Source of the DNA: a virus
Direction: 5' to 3' (one strand)
Virus record (IMG/VR): IMGVR_UViG_3300022562_000830
Location: 1-44,716 of that record
DNA: 44,716 bases
Position 1 is the stretch's first letter. Every line of letters begins with the position of its first letter. The translations under genes and the position numbers were made by a program. Of this stretch, positions 30,954-39,988 are shown piece by piece. Under the pieces are notes generated by a model. The model worked only from the letters and a program-made list of their open reading frames with translations. It ran no database searches and was not told the origin of the DNA.

Positions 30954-31249
30954 TAATATTTCCCTGGCGTTGTCCTAAGATATTTATATTCTGGTGATAA
31001 TAATTTTTTCCTAACCGCTTCTGCACAATTAGGATCATAAATATTAATTCCTTCCTTCATCCATTGTTCAATAATGATATTAGGAATTTCGGCGACTTTT
31101 ACAAAATCTCTCTTATAACGCCCTATTTCTGGCGCATCATTAAAAGCACGTTTATTTCTTTCTAAATATGGTTCAACGTCTTGTGTTCTTTTAATGATTA
31201 ATCTTTCTTCCGGCTCGTCGTAATCTAATTCTGTTTTTATATCGTTCAT
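30953..31249 (-). CDS. Small neck/structural protein (98 aa)
   Basis: Acidic N terminus then a basic middle (FVKVAEIPNIIIEQWMKEGIN). Homologues of this size accompany adaptor genes in podoviruses; I do not know a function. Overlaps both neighbours. Confidence 0.65.
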   Translation of the reverse strand: MNDIKTELDYDEPEERLIIKRTQDVEPYLERNKRAFNDAPEIGRYKRDFVKVAEIPNIIIEQWMKEGINIYDPNCAEAVRKKLLSPEYKYLRTTPGKY

Positions 31250-31803
31250 AAATAACCATACCTTTTCGGGTAATGCGGAAACATTGCGCCAAGAGGAATA
31301 CCTTTAGCATTAAAAGTAAGTAAACTTGATTGCTCAGGAATACTTAAATTTATGCCTAGACCATGCGCTAATCCTAATAAATATTCAGCATTAGGACGTT
31401 GATATGCATATTCTTCACTATCAGTCATATCAACACCCCAAATGCCTATTTCATCGCAACCTTCATAAATTGCTAATGCAATCATGTATGCAATGGATGA
31501 ATTGAAATAATCGCCAATATAATCGATAACTTCTATTAAAGGATATTTTTTGATATGAGGATTAAGGAAATTTTCTTTTTGCATATAGAGCGGTATATGG
31601 CATGTCCTTAACCGCTCCATATAATCTTTAGGGCGCTTTGATTCAGGTTTTTTTAATAACTCTAAATCATGCATTTCAAATAAACGGTCATAGCGAAACC
31701 AATAACCATTATCCCAAGGCAAACCCCACATTTCCCAATCTGTATCAAATGGCGCAGCATCATGTGTTGATGTTGCTAAACCAACAATTGCTATTTTTCT
31801 CAT
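31246..31803 (-). CDS. Rossmann-like phage protein (185 aa)
   Basis: MRKIAIVGLATSTHDAAPF is a strand-Gly-helix start like nucleotide-binding or MptE/DUF115-type folds; later EIGIWGVDMTDSEEYAYQRP places an Asp near a second strand. Such genes recur in podovirus head modules with no proven role. Overlaps neighbours by four bases. Confidence 0.7.
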   Translation of the reverse strand: MRKIAIVGLATSTHDAAPFDTDWEMWGLPWDNGYWFRYDRLFEMHDLELLKKPESKRPKDYMERLRTCHIPLYMQKENFLNPHIKKYPLIEVIDYIGDYFNSSIAYMIALAIYEGCDEIGIWGVDMTDSEEYAYQRPNAEYLLGLAHGLGINLSIPEQSSLLTFNAKGIPLGAMFPHYPKRYGYL

Positions 31804-32081
31804 TCAGTCATTTCAGTAACGTAAAGTGTTCCACCAGTAGTTAACTGAATAGCCGATACTTTTTGCCCTGGTTTGATTGTTATCAAAATTGGGGTATCAG
31901 CCGGAATATACATATCTGAAGTGGTCGCAGTAGGCGCAGCACCTAAAGCTATAAAGGCGGCGGTTGTAGTCGTTATATGAACGCGATTGATATGACTACC
32001 AACCGCGTTAGTGATTGTTCCCGCTGTTGCTGTATAAGCTACGCTTTGCGATGTAACCGGATAACCTTGCGGATAGCTCAC
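31800..32081 (-). CDS. Capsid-associated beta protein (93 aa), GTG start
   Basis: GTG 32081 is preceded by GGAGG, 8 bases upstream, and overlaps the stop of the previous gene (GTGA), so the longer Cys-rich frame from 32123 is rejected. Thr/Ala-rich beta strands (YTATAGTITNAVGSHI, PILITIKPGQKVSAIQL). Probably a head decoration or stabilisation protein. Confidence 0.75.
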   Translation of the reverse strand: MSYPQGYPVTSQSVAYTATAGTITNAVGSHINRVHITTTTAAFIALGAAPTATTSDMYIPADTPILITIKPGQKVSAIQLTTGGTLYVTEMTE

Positions 32082-32434
32082 AGTCGCATCCTCCGAACAA
32101 CAACAGTAACAGCGGTTTTGCAAGCAGTAGTAGAATTACCATCCGTTTCTATTTCTATTACATCACCTTCATTCACTGTATTAGCCGCAGTGGGAGTACA
32201 TGAATCTTGATCCCATGCCGCCGAACCTGATTGAGTTACTGTAATTGTTCCACCAGTAATAGCCGTACCATTGATTTTTGCTGTCAATGTTGCATTGGCA
32301 ACCGTAATAGCATTTTCAATGACCGACATTATTTTAATAACTTCTCCACCATCGGGAGCTACCATCAAACAATTACCAGCCGTCGATAGATCAGCTATTT
32401 CCGCAGTCAGAAAATAATCGTTAAGTGTTCGCAT
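32078..32434 (-). CDS. Head decoration-like protein (118 aa)
   Basis: Follows the coat gene after a terminator. N-terminal helix then beta-rich Thr/Ala domain (ATLTAKINGTAITGGTITVT, EGDVIEIETDGNST). Size, place and composition fit a decoration or fibre-head protein. Family not proven. Confidence 0.65.
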   Translation of the reverse strand: MRTLNDYFLTAEIADLSTAGNCLMVAPDGGEVIKIMSVIENAITVANATLTAKINGTAITGGTITVTQSGSAAWDQDSCTPTAANTVNEGDVIEIETDGNSTTACKTAVTVVVRRMRL

Positions 32435-32445
32435 TTATTTTTCTC

Positions 32446-32474
32446 CAATAAAAAGGGGGGTAAAAACCCCCCTT
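32446..32474 (-). terminator. Terminator after the coat gene
   Basis: Minus strand GGGGGG-TTTTTA-CCCCCC followed by TTTTTATT. Probably a partial terminator lowering expression of genes downstream of the abundant coat protein, or passed by antitermination. Confidence 0.85.
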
Positions 32475-32494
32475 GGTTTATCTAAGATTTAGAC

Positions 32495-33448
32495 TTAGGA
32501 AGTAGTCAAATCGTATACAGCACCGCTAGACGCTTCATTACATGCTTGCAGAGTGTATTCAACTACTAGTTGACGTTTTTCGGTGTCACCCGTTTTTGAC
32601 AGCGGCCAACTTGCAAATGGACGCAGATAGGCAATTTTCCACATATCCATTTGTAGCACCAATGCATCGCGAGTACGCAGGAAGCGATTAGGTACAATTT
32701 TTAGTTCACCGAAATCTGAAACATAAACATCTACAGATGCAACCAGTCGCTTATCTTCAGATTTATCAAAACGAGTAGAACCACCCGTAAAAGTAGAAGC
32801 TACACGTTTATTAAATGCACCTACCATTAGAACATTGGGATTACCGCCACTTGTCCAACATAACTGTAGAGTGTTTTTCAACAAATCTTCAGTAAAAGCA
32901 CGTTGAACAGATGAATCCGTTCTAGCGGTTGATCCAATTGTTACTGGTGAAGCGCCACTGCCTGTTGATTCAAAATCATCATTGGTTGAAATCCAAGATT
33001 GAATTGAAGCAAGTTCACGAGCGGTAGTTGCGTTACCAGCAACACGAGCATTGTTAACACCGCAAATAGCATATTCCATGTCTCTCTTAAGCTCGGAGCT
33101 TTTCTTACTTAACTGCCATGCCATTTCTCTGCCTCGGCCCGCACGATTAGTTGCTTCAACGGTTCCCGATACAGTCGCAGTTTTATCACTTATTTGGGTA
33201 TAATTTCCGAGTCTAGATGTAGCTACGCTAGCATCCATCGTGGCCTCATCACCTTCAATCACAGCATTGTTTGCGGCTGCGGCGAGCGCATCGGTTTGCC
33301 ACTCATGATAGGTGCCAGTCGCTTTTGATCGCGCAAAGCCACTTAGACAAGGCGTTTCAGTAGGACTGATCATATAGATCATATTTGTGAGGTCTTCTCT
33401 TATACCAATATTATCATATGAGTCATATGTGTTTGTCGGCTGAGTCAT
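32495..33448 (-). CDS. Major capsid protein, SU10/DUF5309 type (317 aa)
   Basis: N-terminal arm (NIGIREDLTNMIYMISPTETP), then SKATGTYHEWQTDAL and the E-loop/core region (GRGREMAWQLSKKSSELKRD, ELKIVPNRFLRTRD) characteristic of the HK97-fold coat of podoviruses related to SU10. ATG 33448 (MTQPT) has AAGGA 8 bases upstream; the ORF's first ATG lies before this RBS. It follows the scaffold stop directly. Confidence 0.85.
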   Translation of the reverse strand: MTQPTNTYDSYDNIGIREDLTNMIYMISPTETPCLSGFARSKATGTYHEWQTDALAAAANNAVIEGDEATMDASVATSRLGNYTQISDKTATVSGTVEATNRAGRGREMAWQLSKKSSELKRDMEYAICGVNNARVAGNATTARELASIQSWISTNDDFESTGSGASPVTIGSTARTDSSVQRAFTEDLLKNTLQLCWTSGGNPNVLMVGAFNKRVASTFTGGSTRFDKSEDKRLVASVDVYVSDFGELKIVPNRFLRTRDALVLQMDMWKIAYLRPFASWPLSKTGDTEKRQLVVEYTLQACNEASSGAVYDLTTS

Positions 33449-33452
33449 TTCG

Positions 33453-34514
33453 TTATCCTTCAAGTAGGAGCGCAGTCATATCATCAATGCTTCCAGTTTT
33501 TTGGAATTTTTTCATTAATGTTGCGCGTTTTTCATTATCCACATCTGCTTTTGAAGTTGCTGCACCCGGCTTTAATACCTTTGGCAACGTTTTTACTTTC
33601 TTCTTAGCAACTGTTTTTCCTGCCTGAAGTTGGTCATATAACATAGCCTTTCGGGATAGGATTACCGCCCGATGATCCGATATGTTAGAGACTTCTTCTG
33701 GGGAATAACCAATATTGGCAAGATAGTCTTGCAATGCGGTTCTCTCTTTAGAAGCAATGTTATCGTCTTTCCAGTCTGGGATGGCATCAATGAGCTTCCG
33801 ACTTTCCTCGATAAGAATTGCCTTTCTTTGCTTTTCTTGCTCATGCTGCATTTGAATTTTTTCATATTCTTTTGCAGCTTTTACTTTATCAAGTGCGTCT
33901 TGTCTTTCCCTAGCATCTTCTTTTAACCGGACATATTCAATTGGGTCGTTTTCTCTTAACTCGGCCCAATTAATTTGATTGTCTTGGGTTACTAGCGTTG
34001 ACAATTCCACTTCAAGCCCGCTTAAACTTGTCATCATTTCGGCGAAAGCTTTTTGATTATCGGCGTATTCGGATTCAAGTCGTTTACGCTCATTACTTAA
34101 TTCAATCGATTTTTTATTAACAACACCTTCCAATTGATAACTTTTAATTAAATCTCTTAAAGCAACGTCTTTTTCTTCACCATTTACTTTTGTTTTAGCT
34201 TTTAAATTAAATAATGTATCAGCATCAGTTTGCAGGTATTCAACAAGTTCATCCAAAGTTTCAATATGTTCTTCAGACTCGGCTGTATCTTCTGCTGGCT
34301 TTTCTGCTTCAGCTTCAGCTTCTACACTTTTTTCGGATTCTTCATCGTCCTTTATCTGATCCTCTTGATTACTTTGCTGTGCTTCTATATCTTTTGTTTC
34401 AGTGTTATTTTCGGTTTTATTTTCAGCCTTACTATCCAAATCTAATTGACCTTGTTCCGCTGCCAACAAACCTTCAAATTGATTTATTACATCTTGTTCT
34501 TGTGCCTGTTCCAT
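33453..34514 (-). CDS. Scaffolding protein (353 aa)
   Basis: Highly acidic N-terminal 100 residues (EDQIKDDEESEKSVEAEAE) then long coiled coils (NERKRLESEYADNQKAFAEM, YEKIQMQHEQEKQRKAI) and a basic, helical C terminus that would bind the coat. Order portal-scaffold-coat is standard. Start overlaps the next upstream gene by one base. Confidence 0.8.
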   Translation of the reverse strand: MEQAQEQDVINQFEGLLAAEQGQLDLDSKAENKTENNTETKDIEAQQSNQEDQIKDDEESEKSVEAEAEAEKPAEDTAESEEHIETLDELVEYLQTDADTLFNLKAKTKVNGEEKDVALRDLIKSYQLEGVVNKKSIELSNERKRLESEYADNQKAFAEMMTSLSGLEVELSTLVTQDNQINWAELRENDPIEYVRLKEDARERQDALDKVKAAKEYEKIQMQHEQEKQRKAILIEESRKLIDAIPDWKDDNIASKERTALQDYLANIGYSPEEVSNISDHRAVILSRKAMLYDQLQAGKTVAKKKVKTLPKVLKPGAATSKADVDNEKRATLMKKFQKTGSIDDMTALLLEG

Positions 34515-34777
34515 TAAATGCCCCTTAATTGCGGTGAATTGAGTTTGAATTCATATATTTTTTCATCGTCAATACAGGATTGAATGTGTTTCTCAATCCT
34601 TACAAGGCATTGCAGTGATAACGCAATTGCTTGTTGCGTATCTCTGTCATTCATTGGAACTTGTTCCATTGCTTCAACTAAACCTGTACGTACTGATTTA
34701 AACGCTTCGATCAATAAATTATTGTTTTGAAGTTGTTTAGCATCAGATGCACGATGACGTATTTCTATTTCATCCAT
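34514..34777 (-). CDS. Small head-module protein (87 aa)
   Basis: Helical, mixed charge (LLIEAFKSVRTGLVEAMEQVP, LQCLVRIEKHIQSCI). Lies between portal and scaffold, as in related podoviruses. Function unknown. Confidence 0.65.
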   Translation of the reverse strand: MDEIEIRHRASDAKQLQNNNLLIEAFKSVRTGLVEAMEQVPMNDRDTQQAIALSLQCLVRIEKHIQSCIDDEKIYEFKLNSPQLRGI

Positions 34778-34836
34778 TTATTTCACCCATAGCAAAACGC
34801 GGTTTTTAAACCGTAGTATTTATTGGATAAAAGGAA

Positions 34837-37062
34837 TTATTCGGGTTCGTTATTAGATTCTGACTCATTCGACAATTTATCTAATTGCTCGGATAAGTCT
34901 TCTTGATCATCTTGTTCGGCTTTTTTTAATGCGGTATCTGCTTTTAACTGCTCTGTAGACATTTTAATAACTGCATTAACATCTGTATTATATTTATCCT
35001 GCATTATTTTTGCCGCATCTACTTGTCTATCAAATTCTACTTTATCGGCTTTAATTTGATTTTGCTGCATCACTGCATCAACCTGATAATGTCGAGCATT
35101 AGCATCAATTGTTGCGCGTTCTACATCTGCCATTGCTTTTATTCTAGCTTCTTTTAATCTGGTATCGGCGTCGGTTCCATCTGCTAATTTCGCACTTTCT
35201 ATTTGTAACCTTGCTTGTGATTCAGCCGCTCGTATTTGCAATTCTTGTTCTTTCATATGCGCTTCCTGCGCCTTTATTTGCATATCAAGTTGCATACGTT
35301 GCTGTTCGAGTTTTAATTTTTCCTGTTCTAACTGCATTTGCATTTGCATTTGCTGTTCTTCTGCGCTCGGCCCTTGTTGTCCTTGTGGCAAAGTGAAAAA
35401 CGTTTCACCATGAAAACCCATTGAATCAACTAATTTCTTACAAGAATTAAAAAGATTTTCTGGAGTAGATAATCCTAATGGCATTAATTGCATTTGCATG
35501 GCAATGATATTATTCATAGATGCTTGTGTTTGTGCTTTATTGCCAGTACCTAAACCTACATTGGTAGTCATATTAAAACGATCGCGCCATTCTGTAGGTG
35601 ATACGCGAATCCAGTTATTACGCAATTTAACCCATTTCGGTTTTGTTTGATGTTTAAGTAATAATGCATGGATATCCAAAAACATTTGCTTAACACCTGT
35701 TTCAGCAAAAACACGAGCAATCAATTCTAATCGTTGTTGTGAAGCATCCATGATCATATTGATACCGGTTGCTGTCTTATTTAATGTGTCGGCATTCATG
35801 CCTTGATTATATGCAGTAACACCCGTTCGATTTTCCTTAATGGTGTCCATATATTCAAGCAAATTAAAAGATGGAGCGCCAAGAATGGGGGTATCTAATC
35901 TTGCAACCATGTTTGGCGCTTTTTGCCTAACAATTCCCCCTGGTCTGGAAGTTAACAAGTCATCTAAATTAACTTGACCATCGACAACTGCAAATCGACC
36001 ATTATTCAAGTTATACATATTATCGAGTACTTGCCGCAATATAGTAGACTTGATTAATTGAACATCCATTGTTTTATCAGCGGATGATTCACCGACAAAT
36101 GTATGCGGCATAATATAAGGAGTAATGGCATTAAATGGCGAGCGATCTGCTTCAAGATTAGATAGAATAGTTTTACCCACTCGCATTACTTGACGCAATT
36201 CTGCTACACCATCATCGTTATAATCTACTCGAACATAAAATTCTTCTAACCAAAAGAATTTATTAGATGGATCAATTGATAAATCTTCATCAATAAATTC
36301 TTCATTTTTAAATCGTTCCCACCGCTCATTATTAGCAATATTCAATTCACTGGATGTTAATTCTTCGATTACTTTACGGTCGAAACCCATTTCTATTAAT
36401 TCGGATGATGTTTTGCGTGATCGATGTACGGCGCAACGTGCGGTTTTTGGATTAATGGAATTGTGTTCTTTCGATATAATGAATTCTTCAGGGGGTATGC
36501 AATATATAGCCACTTTGCCCGGAAAGGTACGGATGATCGTAACGGAATTAGTACCATCCGGTTCTTGTGTATATTCGATTGGTTTAACATACTCGTCATT
36601 TATCAATTCAGAAAGTTCTATATCGTCTAAACCGGTATATGTTTCGCGTTCTTTGCGAGAATTTTCTTCCCATACTACTTTCACAATGCCATTTTTTTGC
36701 AATAAGGCATCTTTAAACCATGTATAGAGTATTTCAAAACCGGGATTTTCTTTGTAAAAAACATAATTACAAATATCCGATTCCTGTTCGGCGGCGGGTT
36801 CATCTTCTGGCCCTTCAGGATCAAAACGTACCGCTTCATTGGATGCTGTAAATATTTTTAATAACGCAGGTAATTGCGCTTCGATGGTATCAGCTACTTC
36901 ACGCGTTACAACAGATGAACGTCCTTCAACTTCATTGCCATATGGATCACCCTTAAAATATTGTAAGGCTAATCGCCTATCTTCAGATATTGTGCCGCCC
37001 TGGTACCCAACACCTTTTTCTATTTCAGCATCTAATACCGCATTCAATGAATCTTTATTCAT
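34837..37062 (-). CDS. Portal protein, P22-like (741 aa)
   Basis: N-terminal LALQYFKGDPYGNEVEGRSS and VADTIEAQLPALLKIF, then WFKDALLQKNGIVKVVW and a wing/stem region (NRTGVTAYNQGMNADTLNKT, the portal signature TGI-x5-DASQ), as in P22-type portals. Residues about 600-740 form a Gln/Lys-rich helical barrel (LEQEKLKLEQQRMQLDMQIK). Dodecameric ring at one vertex, DNA entry and exit. Full length. Confidence 0.85.
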   Translation of the reverse strand: MNKDSLNAVLDAEIEKGVGYQGGTISEDRRLALQYFKGDPYGNEVEGRSSVVTREVADTIEAQLPALLKIFTASNEAVRFDPEGPEDEPAAEQESDICNYVFYKENPGFEILYTWFKDALLQKNGIVKVVWEENSRKERETYTGLDDIELSELINDEYVKPIEYTQEPDGTNSVTIIRTFPGKVAIYCIPPEEFIISKEHNSINPKTARCAVHRSRKTSSELIEMGFDRKVIEELTSSELNIANNERWERFKNEEFIDEDLSIDPSNKFFWLEEFYVRVDYNDDGVAELRQVMRVGKTILSNLEADRSPFNAITPYIMPHTFVGESSADKTMDVQLIKSTILRQVLDNMYNLNNGRFAVVDGQVNLDDLLTSRPGGIVRQKAPNMVARLDTPILGAPSFNLLEYMDTIKENRTGVTAYNQGMNADTLNKTATGINMIMDASQQRLELIARVFAETGVKQMFLDIHALLLKHQTKPKWVKLRNNWIRVSPTEWRDRFNMTTNVGLGTGNKAQTQASMNNIIAMQMQLMPLGLSTPENLFNSCKKLVDSMGFHGETFFTLPQGQQGPSAEEQQMQMQMQLEQEKLKLEQQRMQLDMQIKAQEAHMKEQELQIRAAESQARLQIESAKLADGTDADTRLKEARIKAMADVERATIDANARHYQVDAVMQQNQIKADKVEFDRQVDAAKIMQDKYNTDVNAVIKMSTEQLKADTALKKAEQDDQEDLSEQLDKLSNESESNNEPE

Positions 37063-37281
37063 TTATTTTTTATAAACCCGACCGTCAATTTTATATTTTA
37101 GATGCTGGATTAATTCAAGCGTTGATTGGTGCTGATCCTCAATAACTTTCATTCGCGCATTTATGTCGTCGATAAGCTTGCTCATTTTTTTAATGGCTTT
37201 ATCAATTTCTTTTGGCGTATCTTCTACACGCGTTACTTTTTCTTTCAATAAATTAAATTCGCAAAGTTGTGCTATATTCAT
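37063..37281 (-). CDS. Coiled-coil protein between terL and portal (72 aa)
   Basis: Almost entirely coiled coil (IDKAIKKMSKLIDDINARMKV, STLELIQHLKYKI). RBS AGGAAG 9 bases upstream. Abuts the portal start. Function unknown; a packaging or assembly helper is possible. Confidence 0.65.
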   Translation of the reverse strand: MNIAQLCEFNLLKEKVTRVEDTPKEIDKAIKKMSKLIDDINARMKVIEDQHQSTLELIQHLKYKIDGRVYKK

Positions 37282-37310
37282 TGATTCTTCCTGAAGTTAT
37301 GATCTCAATT

Positions 37311-37332
37311 GTTTCCTGTTTCGAAACAAGAA
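37311..37332. other. Palindrome between terL and the coiled-coil gene
   Basis: TTTC-C-TGTTTCGAAACA-A-GAAA, 22 bases with one non-complementary pair, centred on TTTCGAAA. No U-tract follows, so an mRNA hairpin or protein site rather than a terminator. Confidence 0.55.
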
Positions 37333-37336
37333 ATGT

Positions 37337-38776
37337 TTAAACAATCCCTAAATTTGGATAAGATATTTTTTTATCATACTTTCCCCAACGACTTTGGCCG
37401 GTTGTTGCAAAACGCAACATCATCATGGCGTATCGTGATGCGGCCATTAAATCGTCTTTAATTTTGACTACATCGCCATTCTTACGATGGTATAAACGGA
37501 ATTCTTCAAACCATTCATGTAAATGTCTGGCAACTTTCCAGCGGCCAGTTTGCATTCGTTCAAGCATTTCCATTATTCCTGGCTCAACGTGTGAGCCTTT
37601 TTTGATATCGTCATAACATGCCCGTTGAAAGGTCATATTTACGCCTTGTGCCCGATAAAGATCGGCTAAAGATTCACCTGAACCCTTATCCGATGCCAAA
37701 CCATCATGCGGCCATGCTACAGGTATCCAGTCGCCTCTAGAACGAACAGCCGCAGCATGAACAATAGGCGTTGCTTCAGCTTGACGATAAGCGTCATAGA
37801 CGTGTATCACATCCGTATCCCGGTCATAGGCTAACCAGACACAAGCAGTTGGATGATTCCAACCAAAATCGATACCGGCAATACGCTGCCAATGTGAAGG
37901 TAATTGAATTTGATCTTCGGTTATTAAATCTTCAGAAATAGGAAATACCCGACCTGAACCAAGAAGCGGTACGCCTTTAGTGCGAGCCTCTTTTTCATGC
38001 GGCGGGTACGATGCAATAATCCGCGCTTTATCTTCATCTGAAAAATGTCCTACGTCTTCAATAGTCATTGTCGTGACGGAGCGATCTTTAACACCCTGAT
38101 CATCTAAGGCTGGTGCTAAAAATCGAGCTACAACATCAGACATTCCTTTTAATGGGGTAAACGTCACAATGATCGGCCCCATTTTGGTATTCGTTCGTGT
38201 AATTCCTTCCAGATAAACGTCTATATCTGGTTCTTCATCAAACCAAACACCATCTAAATCGGCTGATTGCCAGCGGTCGCGACCTTTTCCATATGTTTTA
38301 AAATAAACATACGATTTTCCCGCTTTATGCTGCACCACGGCATAATCTAGTAAATCTGGCACGCCCCTGGCTGTTTTTGATTCAATGATAAGGTGTTTCG
38401 GGATTGTACCTGTCCCTGGTTCTTGTCGCGTTCCAAGTAAAAGTTTTTGTGGAGTATCACGCGTAGATTGCCCATCCTCACCAGCCACCCACCAGACGGT
38501 AGGCGAATCCAAGCGTCTGCCTTGCCAATCATCTGGGTATAATCCGGTGAGGTGGTATGCAACTTCGTAAGAACCGGCCATACTTTTTCCGAGACGATTT
38601 CCAGCCATGAATAAACGTTCACGATGCTTTGCCCCCGACTCGAAAAATTGTTTCTGTTTGGGATAAGGATTAAAAAATTGAATTTGATTAACTTTAACTT
38701 CGTCTAATATTTTTGCGTAACGCTCAACCAATTCTTTGGGAACATTCGCCAAATCTTCTGGTGCAAGTTTCTTCAT
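37337..38776 (-). CDS. terL: Terminase large subunit (479 aa)
   Basis: ATPase domain: Walker A GNRLGKS at residues 59-65, Walker B VWFDEE at 177-182 with the catalytic Glu. Nuclease domain: AGIDFGWNHP with Asp at 303, and further acidic residues (LMERMQTGR region, DDLMAASRYAM near 465). ATG 38776 follows CCCGGAA; a TTG at 38806 would translate the upstream terminator. Motor that cuts and pumps DNA with TerS. P22/T4-like rather than lambda GpA-like, which, with the circular contig, suggests headful packaging. Confidence 0.9.
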   Translation of the reverse strand: MKKLAPEDLANVPKELVERYAKILDEVKVNQIQFFNPYPKQKQFFESGAKHRERLFMAGNRLGKSMAGSYEVAYHLTGLYPDDWQGRRLDSPTVWWVAGEDGQSTRDTPQKLLLGTRQEPGTGTIPKHLIIESKTARGVPDLLDYAVVQHKAGKSYVYFKTYGKGRDRWQSADLDGVWFDEEPDIDVYLEGITRTNTKMGPIIVTFTPLKGMSDVVARFLAPALDDQGVKDRSVTTMTIEDVGHFSDEDKARIIASYPPHEKEARTKGVPLLGSGRVFPISEDLITEDQIQLPSHWQRIAGIDFGWNHPTACVWLAYDRDTDVIHVYDAYRQAEATPIVHAAAVRSRGDWIPVAWPHDGLASDKGSGESLADLYRAQGVNMTFQRACYDDIKKGSHVEPGIMEMLERMQTGRWKVARHLHEWFEEFRLYHRKNGDVVKIKDDLMAASRYAMMMLRFATTGQSRWGKYDKKISYPNLGIV

Positions 38777-38792
38777 GAAAAATTCCGGGCAT

Positions 38793-38817
38793 AAAAAAAC
38801 CCGCAATTAAGCGGGTT
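38793..38817 (-). terminator. Leftward terminator in the terL leader
   Basis: AACCCGC-AATTAA-GCGGGTT (38798-38817) followed by seven T on the minus strand, then ATGCCCGGAA and the terL start. Near-identical downstream sequence (GGGTTTTTTTATGCCTGGAA) occurs at 7016-7040 in front of the tail-tip operon, so the two are copies of one leader module. Confidence 0.85.
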
Positions 38818-38844
38818 GAGTCACTTAGAGGTAGATCATCGTTA

Positions 38845-39027
38845 TTATAGGGAGTCTTTTAATTCCTTATTTGCTGCAATTAATTCACGCAATTTGCCAA
38901 ATCCTTTATGATACATTTGGCTTTGATCTTTCAATCCACCACGTTTTTGCGGTTTACACATTAAGCAACCGGCTCTAGCGGTTTTATGTCGTTTGCGTTT
39001 ATGATTCAAATCTTTATTCTTTAACAA
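38845..39027 (-). CDS. Small basic CxxC phage protein (60 aa)
   Basis: RKRHKTARAGCLMCKPQKRGG is a basic, Cys-containing segment found in small phage proteins. Overlaps the upstream gene by 14 bases. Possibly nucleic-acid binding; unknown. Confidence 0.6.
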   Translation of the reverse strand: MLKNKDLNHKRKRHKTARAGCLMCKPQKRGGLKDQSQMYHKGFGKLRELIAANKELKDSL

Positions 39028-39328
39028 TAGTTAAATGACTTTTTTTGGGCGCTTCAGAAGCTATCGGTTCTCTATATGTATCAAAATCATTATGAGAATA
39101 TTTGCCAGTTATTTCTAATTCTTCCGCTATTAACATTGGTTGCCTAAAAGCATCTTGCAATTTATCAACAACATCGCCTAAACAATCTGAACACTCGGAT
39201 TTTAATGGTGCGGTAACATCCGCCACCCATGATATTTTTCCTTTTTTATCATATCCAACCAAATGAATTCCATAAATTATTTCTTTATTAAGGGTAGTAC
39301 GCTGAATCAGTCGATAATTAAATGACAT
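39014..39328 (-). CDS. Hypothetical protein (104 aa)
   Basis: Begins with beta strands (YRLIQRTTLNKEIIYGIHLVGYD, ISWVADVTAPL) then a helix with CSDC. ATG adjoins the stop of the preceding gene (TAAATG). No family recognised. Confidence 0.65.
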   Translation of the reverse strand: MSFNYRLIQRTTLNKEIIYGIHLVGYDKKGKISWVADVTAPLKSECSDCLGDVVDKLQDAFRQPMLIAEELEITGKYSHNDFDTYREPIASEAPKKSHLTIVKE

Positions 39329-39508
39329 TTATATATCCCATTCGTTAAGCGCTGCTTCGCATGATATTTGCAATTCTGTAAAACTAATATCCGGTTTTAT
39401 TTCATGAATTAATTGCCAAATAAATTCAACACCTAAACCTTGCTTTTCGGCGTGATAAAAACATTGACTAATATAATTTACTTCACTAGCGGTTGTATTT
39501 TCATCCAT
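39329..39508 (-). CDS. Small acidic hypothetical protein (59 aa)
   Basis: 59 residues (MDENTTASEVNYISQCFYHA ... LNEWDI), below the usual ORF cut-off but exactly filling the gap: its TAA touches the next ATG. GGATAAAATA lies upstream of the ATG. Helical; role unknown. Confidence 0.6.
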   Translation of the reverse strand: MDENTTASEVNYISQCFYHAEKQGLGVEFIWQLIHEIKPDISFTELQISCEAALNEWDI

Positions 39509-39517
39509 TATTTTATC

Positions 39518-39907
39518 CTATTTTCTTTTTTTCGGCTTACGTCCTGTCTTTAAAGATTGGCCGGTAGAACTTTGACAAATTGCAGCGGCACTGCCTTTTG
39601 ATTTACCTTTTGAAACTAATTTATCGTAACACTTTCCAACTTTACTATTCTTTGGCATAGGGACTCCATTAAAGTGAATCCCCGTAAATATTATTTGGTC
39701 GCTTCTATCACTAGCACGATCATTTAGCGCTTCAATATACATATCAATAAGTGGTTTACATAAATCAAATACCGCTCTTTCCAATTCTGGCATTTTGCAA
39801 CCAAGAGAATGGCCTTTAGCACGTACATGCGGTACACAACTGCATTGCATATTGCGTGTGGCTCTATTTGCATTTACAGCCAATCTACCTAATTCAATAA
39901 TATCCAT
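39518..39907 (-). CDS. Hypothetical basic-tailed phage protein (129 aa)
   Basis: Cys/His-rich middle (MQCSCVPHVRAKGHSLGC) and a C-terminal motif KVGKCYDKLVSKGKSKGSAA with AAICQSSTGQS and a Lys-rich tail. The KCxDKLxxxGKSKGSAxAICQ motif recurs in phage proteins of unknown role. ATG 39907 is preferred (GGA 9 bases upstream); an ATG at 39979 adds 24 residues. Confidence 0.65.
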   Translation of the reverse strand: MDIIELGRLAVNANRATRNMQCSCVPHVRAKGHSLGCKMPELERAVFDLCKPLIDMYIEALNDRASDRSDQIIFTGIHFNGVPMPKNSKVGKCYDKLVSKGKSKGSAAAICQSSTGQSLKTGRKPKKRK

Positions 39908-39988
39908 TAAAACATTCCATTCGCCAAATCGTTTATCAGCGTTGCCACTATGTATAATATAATTCCGAATGCAATACAAAGATATTGT

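Noticed and set aside
34214-34528. Plus-strand ORFs within scaffold and portal genes
   Set aside because: Mirror of acidic/coiled-coil codons on the opposite strand; no RBS, wholly inside well-supported genes.
38777-38806. Longer terL form beginning at TTG 38806
   Set aside because: The extra codons are the terminator hairpin and U-tract.
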